The position numbers were made by a program, and so were the translations under genes. From Suilimivivens aceti (GTDB lineage: Bacteria; Bacillota; Clostridia; Lachnospirales; Lachnospiraceae): a stretch of DNA of 64,000 nt. Under the pieces are notes generated by a model that was given only the letters and a program-made list of their open reading frames with translations, was not told the origin of the DNA and did no database searches. The stretch's first letter is position 1, and each line of letters opens with the position of its first letter. This document shows positions 33,268-41,996 of the stretch, in pieces. Location: positions 62,001 through 126,000 of the forward strand of contig NZ_JAOQKJ010000005.1 of NCBI RefSeq assembly GCF_025567405.1, read 5' to 3'.

Positions 33268-34755
33268 ATGAGACATAACAGGATTTATCAGGCAGGCACC
33301 TTTTTTTTGTCTGCTTTTTTATATGTAACAGCTGCCATGACACCCATCACCGCTCTGGCTGCCCCGGCTGACCTGAACGAGGCTGCTGCCCAGCAGGAGG
33401 AGCGTCTGACCCTTCCCATACAGAGCAATGAGATTGAAAACTGGCCGGAGGGTCCCGCCGTCGGCGCAGAAGGCGCCATCGTGCTGGAAGCCAATACCGG
33501 TGTGGTTCTCTATGCCAAAAATATCCACGAGAAGCTTTATCCGGCAAGCACCACCAAGCTGCTTACCTGTCTGATCGCTGCCAGAGAATGCTCCATGGAC
33601 GAGATCGTGACATTTTCCCATGATGCTGTCTTCGGTATCCAGCAGGGCAGCTCCAATATCGGGATCGATGAAGGACAGGCTATGACTATGGAAGAGTGTC
33701 TGTACGGTATTCTTGTTGCCTCCGCCAATGAGGTTGCCGCTGCCGTTGCCGAGCATGTGGCAGGAAGCCAGGAAGCCTTTGCCGATATGATGAACGAGAC
33801 TGCAAGGGAGCTCGGCTGTCAGGATTCCCATTTCGTGAATCCTCATGGACTGTTTGATGAAAACCACTATACCTCTGCCTATGACCTTGCCATCATTGCG
33901 AAAGCCTTTTTCCAGAATGAGCTTCTGAGCAAGATCGGCAATACCCCAAGGCACCACTTTGCAGCCACTGCTGACCAGCCAGATGACTTTACCGTACGTA
34001 ATAAGCACCAGCTTATTAACGGAGACACTCCCTATGAAGGAATAAAGGGTGGCAAGACCGGATATACCGATGAAGCAAGGCAGACCCTCGTCACCTGTGC
34101 CGAACAGAATGGCTTAAAGCTGATCTGTGTGGTCATGAAGGAGGAAAGTCCGGAACAGTTTAATGATACCGTCAGACTTTTTGACTATGGTTTCAAAAAT
34201 TTTACCGTGACTAACGTAGCAGAAAACGAAACACGATACAATATCGATGAAACCGAGTTTTTCCATACCTCCTATGATATTTTCGGGAATTCCAGTCCGA
34301 TTCTTTCCTTAAATAAAGACAGCTATCTGATCCTGCCAAAGACCGTCAGCTTTCAGGAGCTGACCTCGGAAATCTCCTATGATGTATCCGGAGAAAATGA
34401 AGTTGCTGCCATTAATTACTATTATGAGGATACCTATGTTGGTACAGCCTCTGTTGACCTGGCAAAAGCTACTGCCTACTCTTCCTATGATTTTGACAGC
34501 GCACCCATTACACCTGCCAAAACAGAGCCAGTAACCAGTGGAATGGATAATACCATCTTCATTAATATCAAGATCGTACTCCTGGTCATCATTATCCTGG
34601 CAGCTCTGACTATTCTGGTCTTTGTGATCCGGGATCTGCTCATCAATTACAGCTTTTCCGGAAGCTCACGTTCTGTCAGCAGGAAAAAATACTGGACCCG
34701 GAAGAAACATGGCAGAAACCGCCGTTCTTCCGGATCCAGAGATATTCATTTCTGA
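33268..34755 (+). CDS. D-alanyl-D-alanine carboxypeptidase (DacF-like)
   Basis: A 495-aa penicillin-binding protein of the S11 family. Signal peptide (about 1-31), then the SxxK motif ASTTKLL (Ser94, Lys97), SAN near 152 and KTG in GGKTGYTDEARQ near 263. The domain ends near 400, followed by a linker, a C-terminal TM helix (about 432-455) and a very basic tail. It trims the terminal D-Ala from peptidoglycan stem peptides. A strong AAAAGGAGAG precedes the ATG. Convergent with the exonuclease gene; the two overlap by 10 bases at their ends. Confidence 0.92.
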   Translation: MRHNRIYQAGTFFLSAFLYVTAAMTPITALAAPADLNEAAAQQEERLTLPIQSNEIENWPEGPAVGAEGAIVLEANTGVVLYAKNIHEKLYPASTTKLLTCLIAARECSMDEIVTFSHDAVFGIQQGSSNIGIDEGQAMTMEECLYGILVASANEVAAAVAEHVAGSQEAFADMMNETARELGCQDSHFVNPHGLFDENHYTSAYDLAIIAKAFFQNELLSKIGNTPRHHFAATADQPDDFTVRNKHQLINGDTPYEGIKGGKTGYTDEARQTLVTCAEQNGLKLICVVMKEESPEQFNDTVRLFDYGFKNFTVTNVAENETRYNIDETEFFHTSYDIFGNSSPILSLNKDSYLILPKTVSFQELTSEISYDVSGENEVAAINYYYEDTYVGTASVDLAKATAYSSYDFDSAPITPAKTEPVTSGMDNTIFINIKIVLLVIIILAALTILVFVIRDLLINYSFSGSSRSVSRKKYWTRKKHGRNRRSSGSRDIHF

Positions 34756-35708
34756 TGAGATGCCTGCTTTTTCTTTTTCTGTTTGCGGTGTTCTCTGGCT
34801 TCCTCTCTCTTATCCTGGATCTTCTGACATTCTTCTTCAGATATGAATTTGGAAGTCTTCACAATATAAACACCGTCATTTTCTGTTTTACGGATCCGGA
34901 TCTTTGATTTCATGCTGCCATGCACCGGACAGACGGCCACGCTGTAATAATGCTTGCCGTTTGGCGTAAACCACCGGATCTTTTTACGGATATTCCTATG
35001 ACAGAGATAGCATTTGGTGCTGATCACCTCCCTATCCTCCAGCGCCTCCTGCTTATCCATAAATTCCCTCGAAATATACTTCATATAATCATGGAAGAAG
35101 ACATGGATCTCTTCCTCTCTGGATGCAGGAAGCACAAAGGTATCAATGGAAAAATTTTCCAGCACATTTTCCGGCAGAATCTCAAGTATCTTTGCCGTAT
35201 AGTAAGCATCACTGAAGGCCCGGTGAAAAGGAATATCCTTCTCTATCTTCAGGAAGTCAATCGCGTATTCCAGGCTTCGTCTGGACTTGCGGTCCTCATA
35301 GGCAATACTGAACAGCTTCTGTACATCCAGAAATTTAAGAGGACCTGTGCTTAGTGGCTCCATTTTATAATAACGCATATTTCTCTGTAATTCATACAGA
35401 TCAAGTGGTCCCCAGGTGCAGTAGATCACATTCCTCCCACTAAAGGCAAGAAACTCCTCCATCACCTCCGGGAAAGGACACCCCTTTTGCAGATCCTTCA
35501 TATGAAGATGGATGATCTTACTGGTAATAGCATGCATATGCTGATAGATCGCCGGCTTTACAAGCTGATTGAACTCACTGATCATTTTCCGTTCACTGCT
35601 CAGCAGGATCGCACCCATATCGATAATTTCAAAAGGGATTTCCTTTACCTCTGGCTCTTCCCCTGTATTACTCTGGTTCCACTCCAGATCAAGCACAACA
35701 TAGTTCAT
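34746..35708 (-). CDS. DEDD-type 3'-5' exonuclease
   Basis: A 320-aa protein. Residues 1-180 form an RNase T/KapD-like exonuclease domain: YVVLDLEWNQ (DxE), a middle acidic residue in TWGPLDLYEL, and HRAFSDAYYTAKIL (H-x-x-x-x-D). The C-terminal part has CYLCHRN and a nearby CPVHG, which resembles a small zinc-binding element, then a Lys/Glu-rich tail. DNA or RNA substrate not known. Confidence 0.85.
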   Translation of the reverse strand: MNYVVLDLEWNQSNTGEEPEVKEIPFEIIDMGAILLSSERKMISEFNQLVKPAIYQHMHAITSKIIHLHMKDLQKGCPFPEVMEEFLAFSGRNVIYCTWGPLDLYELQRNMRYYKMEPLSTGPLKFLDVQKLFSIAYEDRKSRRSLEYAIDFLKIEKDIPFHRAFSDAYYTAKILEILPENVLENFSIDTFVLPASREEEIHVFFHDYMKYISREFMDKQEALEDREVISTKCYLCHRNIRKKIRWFTPNGKHYYSVAVCPVHGSMKSKIRIRKTENDGVYIVKTSKFISEEECQKIQDKREEAREHRKQKKKKQASHQK

Positions 35709-35785
35709 TTCATTCGTTTCCTTTATAAAGATGGATCTATTTTACCACAGAACTGCTTCCCTACCAACCCACTTTTATGCTGTGC

Positions 35786-37090
35786 TTATTGTACCTGCCC
35801 CTGCTGGCGCACGGTACCTCCGTTTTTGATCTCTTTCGTGGCACTTACCACGATCATGGTATCTCCATCCAGTGCCCCGGTTATGGCAGCATAATTCTCA
35901 TTCTGATCCTGCACTGTCACGTTGATCTCCTCAATATAAGACTCCTCTCCGAGGATCCCTTCCCGCTGCTTCACCGCATATACATAATTTCTTGTATTTT
36001 CCGAATGCAGGGCATAAACAGGAATACAGAATGGAAACTTCTCCCCTGCATCTGAAGCAGTCAGGGTTCCGGACTGTCCCGGTATCCCTTCTCCTTCTGA
36101 AAGAGGGATCAGAATTTCATAGCTGCCATCTCCGGAAGCACTTTCACCAAGATAGGTGACCGTCGTCTGAAATTCACTTTCTCCTTCCAGCTTTACCGTG
36201 ACGAAATCCTTCAGGCCCACATGCTTTTTCTGCTCCCTGCTGATCAGGATCTTTAACTGACAGGGTACCGAATCATCTGAAAGCCGCAGCACGGCCGTAT
36301 CCCCGATCCTCTCTCCCGCAGATAGAGAAACTCCTGTGACCACACCGCTTCTTTCTGAAAACACCTGTCCCTCCTGCTGCAGGACCTCCCGATAAACAGA
36401 AAGGCTGTCTGAAAGCTTTTCCTTTTCCATGGAAAGCTCTGTCAGCTCGGAAGACGAGGCTTCTGGAAGAAGCGCATCCTCTACCCTTCTTCCTGCATCT
36501 TTTACGGCTTCATCCCGTTCCGCTTTCGTGTCTGCCTCCGCATAGGCAGCGCTCTGCAGCGCCGCCTTCGTTTCCTCGTCCATGCCTTCTTCTCCGTCTT
36601 CCTCTGCCTGAACATAAGCTTCTGCGGCTCTTCCCACTTTCGTATCCTGGATCCGTGCCGTGGTATCATAATCTTCTCTGGCCCGTGCAAGCTCAAGATC
36701 CCGTTTCTGCTGTGCCAGCGCCTGATTTTCTTCTATGGATGCCATCTGCACGGAAAGCCTGTCAATCTCCTGCTGCTTTTCCTCTATGATCTCCTGCAGA
36801 TCTGCCAGGTCAACCGTAAAGAGAAGATCTCCTTCCTCCACTCTGTCACCTTCCCGCACAGAGATTCCGGCAAGCCGAAGGCCACTGACAAAGTTCACCG
36901 GAATTTCCCCTCCGGCAACTACGATGCCCTCAGCCTCCACCTTATGTTCTACATATTTGCTGTCCGGCTTCTGCGCAGTTACCATGGGAAGCTGATAAGC
37001 GTACACAGCCCGGGAAATCAGGGTGCACAGCCACATAATGCCAAGAAATATGATAAATCCTGTAAAAATCTTCCGTTTCTTTTCTTTCAT
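35786..37090 (-). CDS. HlyD-family membrane-fusion/adaptor protein
   Basis: A 434-aa protein with one N-terminal TM (about 7-27), a biotinyl-lipoyl-like segment (EGIVVAGGEIPVNF), a long coiled-coil hairpin (about 95-230) and a C-terminal beta domain (VTVKLEGESEF, SGTLTAS). This is the adaptor fold of HlyD/MacA exporters. There is no ABC ATPase or exporter permease beside it; instead it is the last gene of a solute-binding protein/permease operon, starting 4 bases after the MalG-type gene. That pairing is unusual. Confidence 0.85.
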   Translation of the reverse strand: MKEKKRKIFTGFIIFLGIMWLCTLISRAVYAYQLPMVTAQKPDSKYVEHKVEAEGIVVAGGEIPVNFVSGLRLAGISVREGDRVEEGDLLFTVDLADLQEIIEEKQQEIDRLSVQMASIEENQALAQQKRDLELARAREDYDTTARIQDTKVGRAAEAYVQAEEDGEEGMDEETKAALQSAAYAEADTKAERDEAVKDAGRRVEDALLPEASSSELTELSMEKEKLSDSLSVYREVLQQEGQVFSERSGVVTGVSLSAGERIGDTAVLRLSDDSVPCQLKILISREQKKHVGLKDFVTVKLEGESEFQTTVTYLGESASGDGSYEILIPLSEGEGIPGQSGTLTASDAGEKFPFCIPVYALHSENTRNYVYAVKQREGILGEESYIEEINVTVQDQNENYAAITGALDGDTMIVVSATKEIKNGGTVRQQGQVQ

Positions 37091-37094
37091 AACC

Positions 37095-37943
37095 TCACTC
37101 CTTCAGCCCGGCATATACAATTCCCTGTTCCAGATCATCATGAAAAAGCCCGAATACAAAAAGCACCGGAATCAGCATGATCACACTGCCGCAGAACGCT
37201 GTCGCCGCCTGATTCAGGCTGATCTGCGGCAGATACAGGGACAGGGGCCACAGGGATTTGTCGTCCAGAAATGCCATAGGCTGCTCGATCAGATTAAAGC
37301 ATTCCAGAAATCCAAGGATCAGTGCCGAACAGATCCCGCCCCTGCCAAGAGGAAGCCCTATCCAAAGAAACAGTCCTGCTTCCCCGGCTCCGTCTATCCT
37401 CGCCGCTTCCAGCATGGCCTGCGGGATCGCCGAAAATCCTCCGTAACATAAGAATACCGGGAACGCTGAAAAAACAGCCGGCAGGATCACCGCCCACTGT
37501 GTATTCATCAGATGCAGCCTGGTGAGAACCAGATAACTGGAAAGCATGGTCACCTGAAACGGGATCAGCATCAGTACCGTATACAGGGAAAACAGCAGCC
37601 TGCTGCCCTTCCCCTTATAGACTGCAAATCCAAAAGCCGCCGGAACTGCCACAAGAAGCTGCCCTGCCAGCACTGCCCCTGTCATCCTCATACTGTTCCA
37701 GAACAGCGCAAAAAACTGTGGTGTCTCCAGAAGCAGCTTTTCATAATTCAGGAATGTGGGATAATCCGGTATCGCCGTAAAGAAAAAGCTTCCTTCTCCG
37801 GTAAATACCGGCATCAGTCTTTCCCTGATCTCCTGCACATCCATCAGTGACCCTGTCAGAAGCAGAAACAATGGCAGAACCGTTACAAGCGCCGGCAGCA
37901 GTAAAAGTGCCAGGATCAGTAATTCCTTTCCTCTTTTTCTCAT
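37095..37943 (-). CDS. Carbohydrate ABC transporter permease (MalG type)
   Basis: A 282-aa inner permease with six predicted TM helices and the EAA-loop sequence EAARIDGAGEAGLFLWIGLPLG (split here: EAARIDGAGEAG, then LPLG) near residue 180, which contacts the ATPase. ATG at 37943 follows GAGGAG. It follows the first permease with almost no gap. The operon lacks an ATPase, so a shared MsmK-like ATPase elsewhere is likely. Confidence 0.9.
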   Translation of the reverse strand: MRKRGKELLILALLLLPALVTVLPLFLLLTGSLMDVQEIRERLMPVFTGEGSFFFTAIPDYPTFLNYEKLLLETPQFFALFWNSMRMTGAVLAGQLLVAVPAAFGFAVYKGKGSRLLFSLYTVLMLIPFQVTMLSSYLVLTRLHLMNTQWAVILPAVFSAFPVFLCYGGFSAIPQAMLEAARIDGAGEAGLFLWIGLPLGRGGICSALILGFLECFNLIEQPMAFLDDKSLWPLSLYLPQISLNQAATAFCGSVIMLIPVLFVFGLFHDDLEQGIVYAGLKE

Positions 37944-37946
37944 CAC

Positions 37947-38795
37947 TTACTCCTCTTTTTCCTTCCATCTGCCCTGCAGCAGCCAGATACCGGAAAGCAG
38001 TACCAGAAACAGCAGTACCGAAGCCGCCGCCATCTTGGAAAACTCCAGATTCACAAACCAGTTGTTAAACAGGTGCTGCAGCAGGTAAATACTTCTGTCA
38101 GGATAAGCTCCGGCTGTCAGATAGGCCTCCCGGTAGATCTTGAAGGAATTCAGGAAAGACAGGATCACAATAGTAAAAAATACATTTTTTAGTCCCGGCA
38201 GTATGATATAGCGCACCCGCTGAAAGCTTCCTGCCCCGTCCACCATGGCCGCTTCCAGGATCTCCTTCTGGATCCCCTTGATCCCGGCAAGCCACAAAAT
38301 CACCGTATATCCTGTATTTTTCCAGAGATAACACAAAAGCAGTACCAGAAATTCCTGCCCGGTTAAATAATAGCCGATCACTTTCCAGACGATCACAACG
38401 ACTGCTGCCGGCAGGGCATAAGGCAGGAGATACAGCGGTTTCAATATCTGTGCCTTTCCTGATCCGCTGAACAAAAGAGCGATCAGAAAGCCGCAGATCA
38501 GCAGCAGCGGGATCCCGGTCAGGGTAAACCGCAGTGTATTTTTCACTGCCAGCAAAAAGGCCTGATTGGCAAAGATTGTTTTGTAATGGGAAAATCCGGT
38601 AAACTGTCCGGTCACCTCTGTCATAAAGGACCGCCTGACCACATCTCCGAAAGGGATCACGGTAAAGAACGCCGTTCCGATCAGACTGGGAAGAAGAAAG
38701 CATAAAAATGCTTTCTTCTCTCTTCTTTCCCGTATGCTACTCCGCCATATAAATGGCCAGCTTTTCCCTGATATTTCTGACTGCCTCCTCTTCAT
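37947..38795 (-). CDS. Sugar ABC transporter permease (MalF/UgpA type)
   Basis: A roughly 282-aa permease with a cytoplasmic basic N-terminus, six TM helices and the EAA motif EAAMVDGAGSFQRVRYIILP near residue 195. The start is uncertain: the ATG at 38795 lies inside the end of the solute-binding protein gene (59-base overlap), and no start lies in the short region after that gene's stop. Partner of the MalG-type permease. Confidence 0.85.
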   Translation of the reverse strand: MKRRQSEISGKSWPFIWRSSIRERREKKAFLCFLLPSLIGTAFFTVIPFGDVVRRSFMTEVTGQFTGFSHYKTIFANQAFLLAVKNTLRFTLTGIPLLLICGFLIALLFSGSGKAQILKPLYLLPYALPAAVVVIVWKVIGYYLTGQEFLVLLLCYLWKNTGYTVILWLAGIKGIQKEILEAAMVDGAGSFQRVRYIILPGLKNVFFTIVILSFLNSFKIYREAYLTAGAYPDRSIYLLQHLFNNWFVNLEFSKMAAASVLLFLVLLSGIWLLQGRWKEKEE

Positions 38796-41106
38796 CACAG
38801 CTTCCTTCCAGATATTTCTTTCCCTCTTCAAATACGGCCGTTTCCAGTGTCTCATCTTCCAGATAGGGAACTTTGACCTGCTCTATCAGCTGATACAGGC
38901 TGTTTTCTGCTTCCTCATCGGGCCAGTAGACATTCAGAGTGGCCTCCAGCCCGTCAGCATTGCCTACGGACATCATGCTATAAACTACATCTCCGTTTTC
39001 ATCCGGTTCCTGATCCTGCAGCCAGCTTGCATTTCTGCCTGCCGCAAAATTTTCTCTCAGGCCGTCTTTATTAATGGAAAATCCACTGACCTGCCCCTGA
39101 TACTTCACAGAGAAAAACATCCGTAAAAAGTCAAGTGCCTGTTCCTGATTCTTCGATCCTGCACTGACAGAGACCAGCGTCTGTGGTATAAACACATCAC
39201 TGCTCTGCCCGTTCATCGGCGCAAAGGTAACATCTTCAAACCCGTCTACCTTTTTTACTGAGGTAAGCATTCCATAATCATAGGTACCGTCTACCATTCC
39301 CATCTCTGCCAGGCTTCCGCCGCCAAGGTAACTCATCTCATCCAGTCCGCAGAATGAAATATTGGCTGCCCAGTTTTCTCCATAGTCAGCGACAAAATAC
39401 TCATTGTACATATCAAAATTTTCCTGTCTCTGCGGCGTCATGCTCTTCATCTGTGCCTCATAGATCCTCTTTGTCTGTACCAGAAATTCTTTTATCTTTT
39501 CTTCATCCAGCGTACTGTCTTCTCTGATCCATGCCGGTGCAGAAACCATCGCAAAACACTTCATTACCGCTACCGGAGAATACATATAAGGCTGGAAAAT
39601 CTGACTTTCCGGATTTTCCTGCTGCAGCTTTTCAATAGCATCTGCTGCCCGTGTCAAACCCTGGCCTGCCTCTGCTGCCCACTGTCTTCCAAATACCATG
39701 GGAAGATTGATCGTACATGGTAGCGTATAAATCCCACCATCCTGCTTCATTGCTTCTATGACATTATCAAAGAACTCTGCATCCTGTTCCATATCAGCAA
39801 CAGTATCTGTCAGATCCAGCAGAAGTCCTTTTTCTATATAGGAAGAAAGCGGCATTCCATCCATGATCAGAATATCCGGTCCCTGTCCTGCCAGAATCTG
39901 TGTATTCAGCTTTTTCAGGGCATCCTCTTTGGTTACGGAGCTTCCCTCCTCCATTCCGATTTCATATTCCACATAAACATCTGGGTTATTTACCTGATAC
40001 TCCGTTATTGCTGCCTGCATATAAGTATCTTCTGAAAGGCTGTATGCCTTCAGCTTCACAGACGGTACAGAGGCAATATCTGGATCATACACAAAATGCA
40101 CGACAATACCACCGTTGAAAACAGCCAGAAATTCCTGATTATCCAGCTCCACCATGCCACACAGGCCATAGGACGGAGAACTGAGCCTTGAAAGGCTTCC
40201 GTCAATGACCTGCTCTACTGCACTTCCGCCGATCACATATCTGTGAAGTCCTTTGGTACCGGCCAGATAGATCACCCCGTCTTCCTTTCCCTGAAACAGG
40301 TACAGATCAAACCAGCTGCTTCCGTTAAAGGACCTCTGTCCATAGTATTCCTTTACAAAATCTGCCAGCACAGTATCCTCTACATACGTATCCGCCTTAA
40401 GGTCATACAAAAGCGGTGCCTCATAATCATAGCCATCCATGATCATCAGATCTCCGGCAAAGGAAAGCATTCTCGGCGCATCCTCATCTATGGTCAGAAA
40501 AGGCGTTCCTTCCGTTTCTCCCTTCTTTACCCGGTAAAGCGTATGGGCGCTGACCGATGCAAAGTAACAGTCCCCCTCCGGAGAAACCCACACATTTCTG
40601 GCATATTCATCCTCTGGCAGCGGCAGTGTCAGTTCCGTCGTCTCTCCTTCCGGAGAAATCACTATATATCTGATATGTTTTCCAAACTCGTCTACAGACT
40701 CTTCTTCCGTGCTGTCATCATAGATCACAGCAGTAGTTCCATCCGCATTCATCTTCAGATCCATCACATAATGCTGTTCTGCGTTCAGCTGATCCACGAC
40801 CGGTATCTCATAGGCATGAAAGCTCTGTCCCTGATCTTCCGATACCAGAGAACTGTCAAATTCGTTAAGTATTACGATATTTCCATCTGAAAGTGTCAGC
40901 ATCTGACAGATGTTTCCCTGCATCATATCCTCTAAAGACAGCTCTGTTTCCGTATACCTTCCCATGGCAGTACTGCCTGAGCCATCATCTGTCTTTCCAT
41001 TTCCTGCTGTACCTTCTGTATTTTTCAAGGTGCCGCAGCCACTAAGCAATAGCATTCCGGCAAGCAGAAGACTTCCTGTTTTTATCCATCTTTTCCTTTT
41101 CTTCAT
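38737..41106 (-). CDS. Extracellular solute-binding lipoprotein with extra N-terminal domain
   Basis: A 789-aa lipoprotein (lipobox LLSGC at about residues 20-24). Residues 60-345 are not part of a normal binding protein: repeated short beta motifs (SPEGETTELTLPL, SPEGDCYFASV, DNQEFLAVFNGG) suggest a beta-propeller-like sensor domain. Residues 350-780 form a family 1 solute-binding protein (ITEYQVNNPDVYVEYE, LNTQILAGQGPDILIMDG, SAGSKNQEQALDFLRMFFS). Typical binding proteins are 420-560 aa. It is first in the operon with the two permeases and the HlyD-like adaptor, divergent from the two-component system at 41315. Ligand unknown. Confidence 0.88.
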   Translation of the reverse strand: MKKRKRWIKTGSLLLAGMLLLSGCGTLKNTEGTAGNGKTDDGSGSTAMGRYTETELSLEDMMQGNICQMLTLSDGNIVILNEFDSSLVSEDQGQSFHAYEIPVVDQLNAEQHYVMDLKMNADGTTAVIYDDSTEEESVDEFGKHIRYIVISPEGETTELTLPLPEDEYARNVWVSPEGDCYFASVSAHTLYRVKKGETEGTPFLTIDEDAPRMLSFAGDLMIMDGYDYEAPLLYDLKADTYVEDTVLADFVKEYYGQRSFNGSSWFDLYLFQGKEDGVIYLAGTKGLHRYVIGGSAVEQVIDGSLSRLSSPSYGLCGMVELDNQEFLAVFNGGIVVHFVYDPDIASVPSVKLKAYSLSEDTYMQAAITEYQVNNPDVYVEYEIGMEEGSSVTKEDALKKLNTQILAGQGPDILIMDGMPLSSYIEKGLLLDLTDTVADMEQDAEFFDNVIEAMKQDGGIYTLPCTINLPMVFGRQWAAEAGQGLTRAADAIEKLQQENPESQIFQPYMYSPVAVMKCFAMVSAPAWIREDSTLDEEKIKEFLVQTKRIYEAQMKSMTPQRQENFDMYNEYFVADYGENWAANISFCGLDEMSYLGGGSLAEMGMVDGTYDYGMLTSVKKVDGFEDVTFAPMNGQSSDVFIPQTLVSVSAGSKNQEQALDFLRMFFSVKYQGQVSGFSINKDGLRENFAAGRNASWLQDQEPDENGDVVYSMMSVGNADGLEATLNVYWPDEEAENSLYQLIEQVKVPYLEDETLETAVFEEGKKYLEGSCDEEEAVRNIREKLAIYMAE

Positions 41107-41207
41107 GAAAAAGCACTCCTTTTCGCTGTTTGATTTTCTGTCTCACAGCATAACAGCCCTTTCTCTAATCTGCCTCTAAGATTTCTGAAGATATCTTAAG
41201 ATCATTC

Positions 41208-41233
41208 AAAAAGGATCCACCGGATCCTTTTTT
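41208..41233. promoter_or_regulatory. Hairpin in the divergent intergenic region
   Basis: AAAAAGGATCC / GGATCCTTTTTT, a near-perfect palindrome with an AC(C) loop, lies 82 bases before the response-regulator start and 102 before the binding-protein gene. It looks like a bidirectional terminator in a place where promoters are expected, so it may be an attenuator. An AAGATATCTTAAGAT inverted repeat is next to it (41188-41202) and could be a regulator site. Confidence 0.45.
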
Positions 41234-41314
41234 CATATGCATGGCAATTTTAAAGAAAGCTTACAGATTTCTGTGGTATACTTTTTAATAGAATACTTTT
41301 ATGAGGGAGAATCC

Positions 41315-41989
41315 ATGAGAATTTTACTTGCTGAAGACGATGAAGAATTAAACCGTGCTCTGTGCTTCCAGTTAAAGGCACAGGGCTTTTCTGTAGACAC
41401 CTGTCTGGACGGAGAAGAGGCTCTTTTCTATGGAGAACAGAATATTTATGATGTGATCCTGCTTGACCGCATGCTTCCTCATATGGAGGGAACTGCCGTC
41501 CTTTCCCGGCTTCGCAAAAAGGGTGTGCTGGCACCGGTCATTCTGATCACTGCCCTTGGCACACTGACTGACAAGGTGACCGGATTAAACCTGGGCGCTG
41601 ATGACTATCTGGTGAAGCCCTTTGCTTTTGAAGAACTGCTGGCAAGGATCCACTGCGTGGCAAGGCGGCCAAGGACACTGGAAAATACCCGGAACATTTC
41701 CTTTCTGGATCTTACCTTTTATCCGGAAGAATACCGGCTTTCCGGCCCTTCCGGAAGCTGCACCCTCTCCAGAAGGGAGGCTGCCCTGATGGAAACCTTC
41801 CTCCGCAGAAAGGAACAACCCCTTTCCCGGAGTTCCCTTCTGCTTACTGTCTGGGGGCCGGACAGCGATGTGGAAGAAGGAAATCTTGACAACTATATCC
41901 ACTTTTTAAGGAGGCGCCTTACTACTGTAGGCAGCAGCCTTTCCATTAAAACCCTGCGTGGCTTTGGCTACTGCCTGAAGGAGAAATGA
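41315..41989 (+). CDS. OmpR-family response regulator
   Basis: A 224-aa regulator. ATG at 41315 after GAGGGAGA. Receiver domain residues 1-115 with acidic pair EDDEE, phospho-acceptor Asp in DVILLDRMLPHMEG, and Lys in DDYLVKPFAFEELLAR; C-terminal winged helix (LSRREAALMETFL, IHFLRRRL, LRGFGYCLKEK). It is directly followed by its histidine kinase (7 bases) and divergent from the binding-protein operon, which is the likely target. Confidence 0.93.
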   Translation: MRILLAEDDEELNRALCFQLKAQGFSVDTCLDGEEALFYGEQNIYDVILLDRMLPHMEGTAVLSRLRKKGVLAPVILITALGTLTDKVTGLNLGADDYLVKPFAFEELLARIHCVARRPRTLENTRNISFLDLTFYPEEYRLSGPSGSCTLSRREAALMETFLRRKEQPLSRSSLLLTVWGPDSDVEEGNLDNYIHFLRRRLTTVGSSLSIKTLRGFGYCLKEK

Positions 41990-41996
41990 GGTTCCC

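Noticed and set aside
36502..39126. Long antisense frames through the importer operon
   Set aside because: They mirror codon periodicity of the real minus-strand genes and have no RBS or recognisable motifs.
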